Origin: Chloroflexia bacterium
Lineage (GTDB): Bacteria; Chloroflexota; Chloroflexia; Thermomicrobiales; JALYUS01
Direction of reading: 5' to 3'
Assembly (NCBI GenBank): GCA_025924435.1
Contig: JAICIL010000058.1
Coordinates: forward strand, 1-18,010
Length of the DNA: 18,010 nucleotides
Positions within the stretch are counted from its first letter, which is position 1, and each line of letters opens with the position of its first letter. This document shows, piece by piece, positions 14,389 through 18,010 of this stretch. The notes under the pieces were generated by a model. That model ran no database searches, had not been told where the DNA came from, and saw only the letters and a program-made list of their open reading frames with translations. Position numbers and translations under genes: made by a program.

Positions 14389-14417
14389 TTGCACCGCGCG
14401 TCGGTCTGCCGCATAAT
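14389..14417 (+). promoter_or_regulatory. Sigma-70 promoter of tyrS
   Basis: TTGCAC (14389-14394) and CATAAT (14412-14417) are separated by exactly 17 bases. Transcription would start near 14424, just before stem I of the T-box leader. Confidence 0.82.
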
Positions 14418-14537
14418 GGGCACAACGACGCCGGGGACGCCAGTAGCGCTGCCCTCCCGTCCCGACAGCGAGCAGGCGGTGGTGTGAGCCTGCGGACGGG
14501 GCAGAACGCGAAATACCCCTCCGGTCCGAGAAAAGTC

Positions 14538-14562
14538 GGTGGTAGTAGGCTTTCCAGCCTGC
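14538..14562. repeat. GGTGGTAG-CCAGCCTGC repeat fragment inside the T-box leader
   Basis: GGTGGTAGTAGGCTTTCCAG followed by CCTGC closely matches 16150-16176, differing mainly in a few central bases. It falls between stem I and stem III and includes a small hairpin AGGCT/AGCCT. Confidence 0.65.
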
Positions 14563-14690
14563 ACAAAGGGCCATCGTTCTCTCGGAGAACCGTCGGTCGG
14601 CTGCCCCCGGTACCGGGCCGCGCCTGTGTTGGCAGGCGCTGAGGTGGGCGTGGCGACGCGCCCGCGCATGAAGGTGGTACCGCGACGATC

Positions 14691-14722
14691 CGTCGCCCTT
14701 CTCGGGGGCGGCGTTTTTGTTT
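14691..14722 (+). terminator. T-box regulated terminator of tyrS
   Basis: CGTCGCCC (14691-14698) pairs with GGGCGGCG (14706-14713, one G-U), followed by TTTTTGTTT. Its 5' arm is the same segment that closes the antiterminator, so the two structures exclude each other. Confidence 0.9.
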
Positions 14723-14856
14723 AACCTCACCCCCGGCCTCTCTCCACACGATGGAGAGAGGAGCGACCTTCGAAGATTGCGATGTTTGGCGAATACCACG
14801 ATATTTCGGGCGAGGCACCCCTCTCCGCTTGACGGAGAGGGGCAGGGGGTGAGGTT
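14723..14856. repeat. C-run/G-run paired palindrome element, copy 5 (between terminator and tyrS)
   Basis: Perfect outer arms AACCTCACCCCC (14723-14734) and GGGGGTGAGGTT (14845-14856) enclose two perfect 10-bp hairpins: CCTCTCTCCA/TGGAGAGAGG (14737-14746, 14752-14761) and CCCCTCTCCG/CGGAGAGGGG (14818-14827, 14833-14842). It begins directly after the terminator T-run and ends 5 bases before the tyrS ribosome site. Confidence 0.92.
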
Positions 14857-14873
14857 CCCCAGGGAGGCATTGC

Positions 14874-16115
14874 ATGATGGCGATAGCGACGAATGTGCTG
14901 GATACGCTCTCCGAGCGGGGGTTTATCAATCAGGTGTCGGATTTGGAGGGGCTGCGGCGGGCGACCCAGCGGCCGATCACCCTCTACTGCGGCTTCGACC
15001 CGACCTCCGACAGCCTGCACATCGGCCATCTCGTGCAGGTGATGGCCCTCGCGCACTTCCAGCGGCACGGCCATCGCCCGATCGCGCTCGTCGGCGGCGG
15101 CACGACGATGGTCGGCGACCCGACCGGGCGGGCGACCGGTCGGGCGATCATGACCAAGGAGACGATCGCCGCCAACGCCGCGAAGATCAAGGAGCAGTTG
15201 AGCCACTACCTCGATTTCTCCGCCGGCAAGGCGATCATGCTCGACAACGCGGCGTGGCTGACGAAACTCAACTACATTGATTTCCTGCGGGACATCGGGC
15301 GGCATTTCTCCGTCAACCAGATGCTGGCGATGGAGACGTACAAGACGCGGCTGGAAACCGGACTCTCCTTCCTGGAGTTCAATTACCTGCTTTTGCAGTC
15401 GTACGACTTCCTCCACATGTACCGGGAAGACGGCTGCATTTTGCAGATCGGCGGTGGCGACCAGTGGAGCAATTGCCTCGGCGGGATGGACCTCATCCGC
15501 AAGGCGGACGGTGGCGAGGCGTTCGTGCTGACGACGCCGCTGATCACCGACGCCGCCGGGCAGAAGATGGGCAAGTCCACCGGCAATGCCCTCTCGCTCA
15601 ACCCGGCGTACATGAGTCCGTACGACTACTACCAGTTCTGGATCAACGTGGAGGACCCGCTGGTCGAGCGGTTCCTCGCCTTCTTCACCTTCCTGCCGAT
15701 GGACGAAATCCGGCGGCTCACCAGCCATGAGGGCGCGGAACTGCGCGCGGCGAAGGAGAGGCTCGCCTTCGAGGCGACGAAACTGACGCACGGCGAGGCG
15801 GCGGCGCGCGAGGCCGAGGCAACCTCCCGCGCCCTCTTCTCCGGCGCGGGCGCGGTGGCGCACGCCCCGACGACGGCCATCCCGGTGGCGGCGTTCGCGG
15901 CGGGCCTCACGGTGGCCGATCTCTTCACGCGGGCGGGGCTGGCGACGGGCCGGGGCGACGCGCGGCGGCTGGCGGCGCAGGGCGGCGCGTCCATCGGCGG
16001 CGAGCGCGTGGACGACATGGACCGCATACTCATCGCGGCGGACATCCCGGCGGATGGCCTCCTCCTGCGCGCCGGGAAGAAGCGGTATCAGCGCGTCGTC
16101 GTCGGGAAGGACTAA
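14874..16115 (+). CDS. tyrS: Tyrosyl-tRNA synthetase
   Basis: A 413-residue class I TyrRS that charges tRNA-Tyr. The nucleotide-binding HIGH motif is at 49-52 (DPTSDSLHIGHL) and the KMSKS loop is KMGKS at 231-235. VGGGTTMVGDPTGR and QIGGGDQWSNCLGGMDLIRK are the tyrosine and tRNA contact segments of bacterial TyrRS. The C-terminal part (about 340-413) carries an S4-like RNA-binding domain with ARRLAAQGGASIGGERVDDM. The length is normal. ATG 14874 is 6 bases after GGGAGG (14862-14867); the adjacent ATG at 14877 is an alternative. Expression is controlled by the T-box leader and terminator upstream. A 134-base palindromic element separates that terminator from the coding region. Confidence 0.98.
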   Translation: MMAIATNVLDTLSERGFINQVSDLEGLRRATQRPITLYCGFDPTSDSLHIGHLVQVMALAHFQRHGHRPIALVGGGTTMVGDPTGRATGRAIMTKETIAANAAKIKEQLSHYLDFSAGKAIMLDNAAWLTKLNYIDFLRDIGRHFSVNQMLAMETYKTRLETGLSFLEFNYLLLQSYDFLHMYREDGCILQIGGGDQWSNCLGGMDLIRKADGGEAFVLTTPLITDAAGQKMGKSTGNALSLNPAYMSPYDYYQFWINVEDPLVERFLAFFTFLPMDEIRRLTSHEGAELRAAKERLAFEATKLTHGEAAAREAEATSRALFSGAGAVAHAPTTAIPVAAFAAGLTVADLFTRAGLATGRGDARRLAAQGGASIGGERVDDMDRILIAADIPADGLLLRAGKKRYQRVVVGKD

Positions 16116-16207
16116 TACCGATTCCTGCTGAACCCCTCCCATTGATTCTGGTGGTAGCGCGGGCTTCCCAGCCTGCGATCCGGGAACCGCTCAACGGGAG
16201 TCGGTAT
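16115..16207. repeat. ATACCGA-ended inverted repeat filling the gap between tyrS and the PAP2 gene
   Basis: Arms ATACCGATTCC (16115-16125) and GGAGTCGGTAT (16197-16207) match at 10 of 11 positions. The element overlaps the last base of the tyrS TAA and one base of the PAP2 TGA, so it fills the whole convergent gap. It contains the GGTGGTAG-CCAGCCTGC segment at 16150-16176. Confidence 0.78.
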
Positions 16208-16968
16208 CAGTCCCCAGTCCTCGATTCTGTTCGCGTTTGCGCCGCGCGGACGATGGCGAGGGAGGCGAGGACGACGGCGATCCCGGCGGCGGCATCGAAG
16301 AAATAGTGGTTGGCGGTGAAGACGACGGCGGCGAGCATGCCGACCGCCTCGATGACGGCGAGGACGCGCACGATCCAGTGGCGGGCCGTCCACCAGAATG
16401 CGAGGGCGATCATGGTGGCCCAGCCGACATGGAGACTCGGCACGGCGGCGTAGGCGTTGACGAACGCGCCGGGCCGCACATCGGGCGCATCGCGAGCATG
16501 GCGCGCGATGGTGTCCGTGAAGCCGTATCCGGGCATCAAGCGAGGCGGGGCGGTCGGATAGAGGGCGTAGCAGAGCAGCCCGATGGCGGCGGAGACGAAG
16601 AAGACGTTGCGGATCACCGCATACGTCGGGCGATGCCGCGCGTAGAGATAGACAAGGGTGAAGATGACGAGCGGCGTGTGCATCCAGAGGTAGACGCCGT
16701 TCCAGAGCCGCGCCATCCCCGGCACGCCGAGCGCCCAGTGCTGCCACGCCGGTTCCTGGAAGGCGTGCAACGCCCGTTCCAGATGGATGATCTGCCGCGC
16801 GTGCGACGCCGCGACCCCCGGATCGCCCGCCACGACGCCCCGCAGCAGGCTGTAGGCGACATACCCGGCGACGCAGAGCACCGCCTCGCGAGTCGCGAAT
16901 AACACGTCGCGAGTAACGAGCGGGGCGCGGACACCGCGGGTTGCTTCCTGCCGCATGGCTCCCTGCAT
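16207..16968 (-). CDS. PAP2-superfamily membrane phosphatase
   Basis: A 253-residue multi-pass membrane protein of the PAP2_3 / inositol phosphotransferase-like type. The three phosphatase motifs are YPTAPPRLMP (137-146), PSLH (177-180) and ANHYFFD (219-225), with His221 and Asp225 as the catalytic pair. Hydrophobic segments lie near residues 28-45, 98-112, 118-137, 180-195 and 200-218, so the active site should face the outside. Such proteins dephosphorylate lipid phosphates or transfer phospho-headgroups; the substrate is unknown. ATG 16968 is used. It has a weak ribosome site, and ATG 16956 (MRQEATRG) is an alternative with GGGAG very close. It converges with tyrS. Its TGA stop lies on the end of the ATACCGA repeat. 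Confidence 0.88.
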   Translation of the reverse strand: MQGAMRQEATRGVRAPLVTRDVLFATREAVLCVAGYVAYSLLRGVVAGDPGVAASHARQIIHLERALHAFQEPAWQHWALGVPGMARLWNGVYLWMHTPLVIFTLVYLYARHRPTYAVIRNVFFVSAAIGLLCYALYPTAPPRLMPGYGFTDTIARHARDAPDVRPGAFVNAYAAVPSLHVGWATMIALAFWWTARHWIVRVLAVIEAVGMLAAVVFTANHYFFDAAAGIAVVLASLAIVRAAQTRTESRTGD

Positions 16969-17050
16969 CTCAACGATGCGGGCACATCCGTATTGCCCGC
17001 CGATGCAGGGCGGTTATGCACATCCGGTGCCGCCGGGATGCGATGGCGGA

Positions 17051-17162
17051 CGTAGGGGCGGTTCGTGAACCGCCCTCTTTGGACATCACCGCCGTCGCCA
17101 CCCGCGAGAAAATCATGGCGCGGCAGGGAGGGCGATCACGCCGAGGAACAATCGCCCCTACG
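17051..17162. repeat. CGTAGGGGCG-ended inverted repeat at the 3' end of the MBL gene
   Basis: Perfect 10-base outer arms CGTAGGGGCG (17051-17060) and CGCCCCTACG (17153-17162) flank a tight hairpin GGGCGGTTC/GAACCGCCC (17056-17064, 17067-17075) and a weaker GGGCGAT/ATCGCCC pair. Read on the minus strand, the arm supplies the TAG stop of the MBL-fold gene. The 16969-17050 stretch upstream shows nothing I can assign. Confidence 0.85.
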
Positions 17163-17796
17163 AATCGGATGCGCGCTTCGCCATTTGCGAGAGCCAGCGC
17201 CGTTCCGCGCCGATGGTCGTCGGGTCGCCGTGGCCGGGGTAGACGGTCGTCTCGGGCGGCAGGGTGGCGAGGCGGGCGAGGGAGCGGTGCATCGCCGCCT
17301 GGTCCGCACCGGGGATATCAATGCGGCCGTGGCCGTTCGGGAAGAGCGTGTCGCCGCCGATCAGCGTGTTCGTCGTCGGCTCATAGAGCACGACACCGCC
17401 CGGCGAGTGGCCCGGCGTGTGCCAGACGGTGAAGATATACCGGCCCAGATGGAGCATGTCGCCGTCGTTCAGATAGCGGTCGGCCTTGGTCGGCGTGATG
17501 TCCGGCGCGAAATCGCCCATCATCCGGGGGTCGCGGATCATCGGCTCGTCCGCCTCGTGGATGAGGAGGGGCGCGTTCGTCCCCGCCTGCATCGCGGCGT
17601 TGTCCGCGATGTGGTCCCAGTGGCCGTGCGTGTCGATGATGAGGGAGACGGTGTAGCCCCGCTTCTTCGCCTCGGCTAGCACAACATCGGCGGAATCGGG
17701 CGGCGCGTCAATGATCCACGCCTCGTTCGTCTCCTCGTCCGCGACGAGGTAGGCGTTGGTGGGCAGTGGCCCGGTCGGAAAGACTTCGATCTGCAT
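17158..17796 (-). CDS. MBL-fold metallo-hydrolase (glyoxalase II-like)
   Basis: A 212-residue cytoplasmic metallo-beta-lactamase-fold hydrolase. The metal motif is THGHWDH (His57, His59, Asp61, His62), with His130 in HTPGHSPGG, Asp149 in GGDTLFPNGHGRID and His189 in YPGHGDPTT, so both metal sites are complete. It lacks the C-terminal domain of true glyoxalase II and fits the broad YcbL-like hydrolase group acting on thioesters or related substrates. ATG 17796 (MQIEVFPTG) has GAGAGGA about ten bases upstream and matches the family start. Codons further upstream in frame come from the GTGGGCAGT repeat. The TAG stop comes from the end of a separate inverted repeat. Confidence 0.93.
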   Translation of the reverse strand: MQIEVFPTGPLPTNAYLVADEETNEAWIIDAPPDSADVVLAEAKKRGYTVSLIIDTHGHWDHIADNAAMQAGTNAPLLIHEADEPMIRDPRMMGDFAPDITPTKADRYLNDGDMLHLGRYIFTVWHTPGHSPGGVVLYEPTTNTLIGGDTLFPNGHGRIDIPGADQAAMHRSLARLATLPPETTVYPGHGDPTTIGAERRWLSQMAKRASDS

Positions 17797-17817
17797 GCGG
17801 CGGTTCCTCTCGTGATG

Positions 17818-17902
17818 GTGGGCAGTGGGCGGTGGGCAGTAATCAGAAAGGGCGGTGAGCGCTTCCCCTTTCAACCGCTACCGCTCACTACCCACTGCCC
17901 AC
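17818..17902. repeat. GTGGGCAGT-family inverted repeat upstream of the MBL gene
   Basis: The left arm starts GTGGGCAGTGGGCGGTGGGC (17818 on) and the right arm ends CACTACCCACTGCCCAC (17886-17902). They are complementary with a few mismatches. It lies 21 bases upstream of the MBL gene start, in the same relative place as the copies at 4272 and 9556. Confidence 0.82.
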
Positions 17903-17955
17903 TATTGTCGCACATCCGGCGGGCGGCCTCGTCGGGGGGTGAGGTCGCTGCCCGA

Positions 17956-18010
17956 TCAGAGCGGGACATGGGGCTGGTCGCCGTAGGCGGCTTCGGCGAG
18001 GGCGGCGTCA
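17956..18010 (-). CDS. C-terminal end of an unidentified gene (runs off the right edge)
   Basis: On the minus strand the last 17 codons read DAALAEAAYGDQPHVPL and a TGA stop (17958-17956). The codon composition is like the neighbours, and the gene would be upstream of, and in the same direction as, the MBL hydrolase. Too short to assign a family. Confidence 0.4.
   Translation of the reverse strand, partial: DAALAEAAYGDQPHVPL

Larger units (their letters stand above)
14420..14722 (+). ncRNA. Tyrosine T-box riboswitch (tyrS leader)
   Basis: This leader senses uncharged tRNA-Tyr and allows tyrS transcription when it is bound. Stem I includes CTGCCC/GGGCAG (14449-14454, 14499-14504), CGTCC/GGACG, an AGCGAG bulge motif (14467-14472) and a distal hairpin GCAGGC/GCCTGC with loop GGTGGTGTGA. 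The specifier loop has AGTA (14442-14445) on one side and GAAATACC on the other, with TAC (Tyr) at 14514-14516. A stem III-like hairpin is GCGCCTG/CAGGCGC (14620-14639). The T-box AAGGTGGTACCGCG is at 14671-14684. The antiterminator pairs AAGG with CCTT and GCGACG with CGTCGC, leaving the exact 7-base bulge TGGTACC, whose TGGT fits the ACCA end of tRNA-Tyr. A repeat fragment (14538-14562) lies inside the leader. Confidence 0.93.

Noticed and set aside
5011..14856. Insertion sequence or transposase linked to the repeats
   Set aside because: No transposase or REP-associated tyrosine transposase gene is present in the window, and no clear target duplications can be read.
14727..16142. A 471-codon minus-strand open frame opposite tyrS
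   Set aside because: Antisense shadow of tyrS, starting in a repeat and ending in the palindromic element.
5011..17162. CRISPR array, because of many similar palindromes
   Set aside because: The copies are dispersed, of variable length, lack regular spacers and have no cas genes nearby.

Overview
The window is a GC-rich bacterial chromosome segment with dense genes on both strands. The tyrosine T-box leader, the CIRCE and HspR-type heat-shock operators at clpB, the very large LuxR-type ATPase regulator, the phytoene synthase and the abundance of intergenic palindromic repeats together suggest a Chloroflexota (Thermomicrobia-like) genome. This placement is an inference from gene style, not from a phylogenetic marker. 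TGA is a normal stop here and TGG is the usual Trp codon, so the standard code applies.

Layout. 1-1141 (-): the N-terminal 380 codons of the disaggregase ClpB, behind a CIRCE element and a HAIR-like palindrome. 1345-4251 (-): a 968-residue LuxR-family AAA regulator. It faces 4430-6570 (+), which holds a small 81-residue ORF and a fused E1-like/YcaO cyclodehydratase, resembling a RiPP (thiazole/oxazole-modified peptide) locus. 6819-7433 (+): an ECF-like sigma factor with a strong terminator. 7762-9129 (+): a CNNM/CorC-type CBS-domain membrane protein. 9227-9525: the frameshifted C-terminal remnant of a dehydrogenase. 9704-10651 (+): phytoene synthase. 10727-11418 (+): a DUF433/DUF5615 toxin-antitoxin-like pair. 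11513-12319 (+): a DUF92 membrane protein broken by an in-frame TGA. 12361-14111 (-): a translationally coupled pair, L,D-transpeptidase followed by a tyrosine-phosphatase-like protein. 14389-16115 (+): tyrS with a complete promoter, T-box and terminator. 16207-16968 (-): a PAP2 phosphatase. 17158-17796 (-): an MBL-fold hydrolase. 17956-18010 (-): the last codons of an unidentified gene.

The second theme is repeats. At least five families of short inverted-repeat elements sit between and inside genes. One family (C-run/G-run palindromes ending in CCT[A/C]ACCCCC) occurs five times: twice in frame inside the ycaO fusion gene, where it encodes Pro/Gly/Lys-rich linkers, and once between the T-box terminator and the tyrS start. 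Other elements end exactly on the stop codons of the LuxR, tyrS, PAP2 and MBL genes. A GTGGGCAGT family lies directly upstream of three start codons.

The genes are mostly independent housekeeping and envelope functions. The functionally linked sets are the regulator/small peptide/YcaO region, the L,D-transpeptidase/phosphatase operon and the DUF433/DUF5615 pair.
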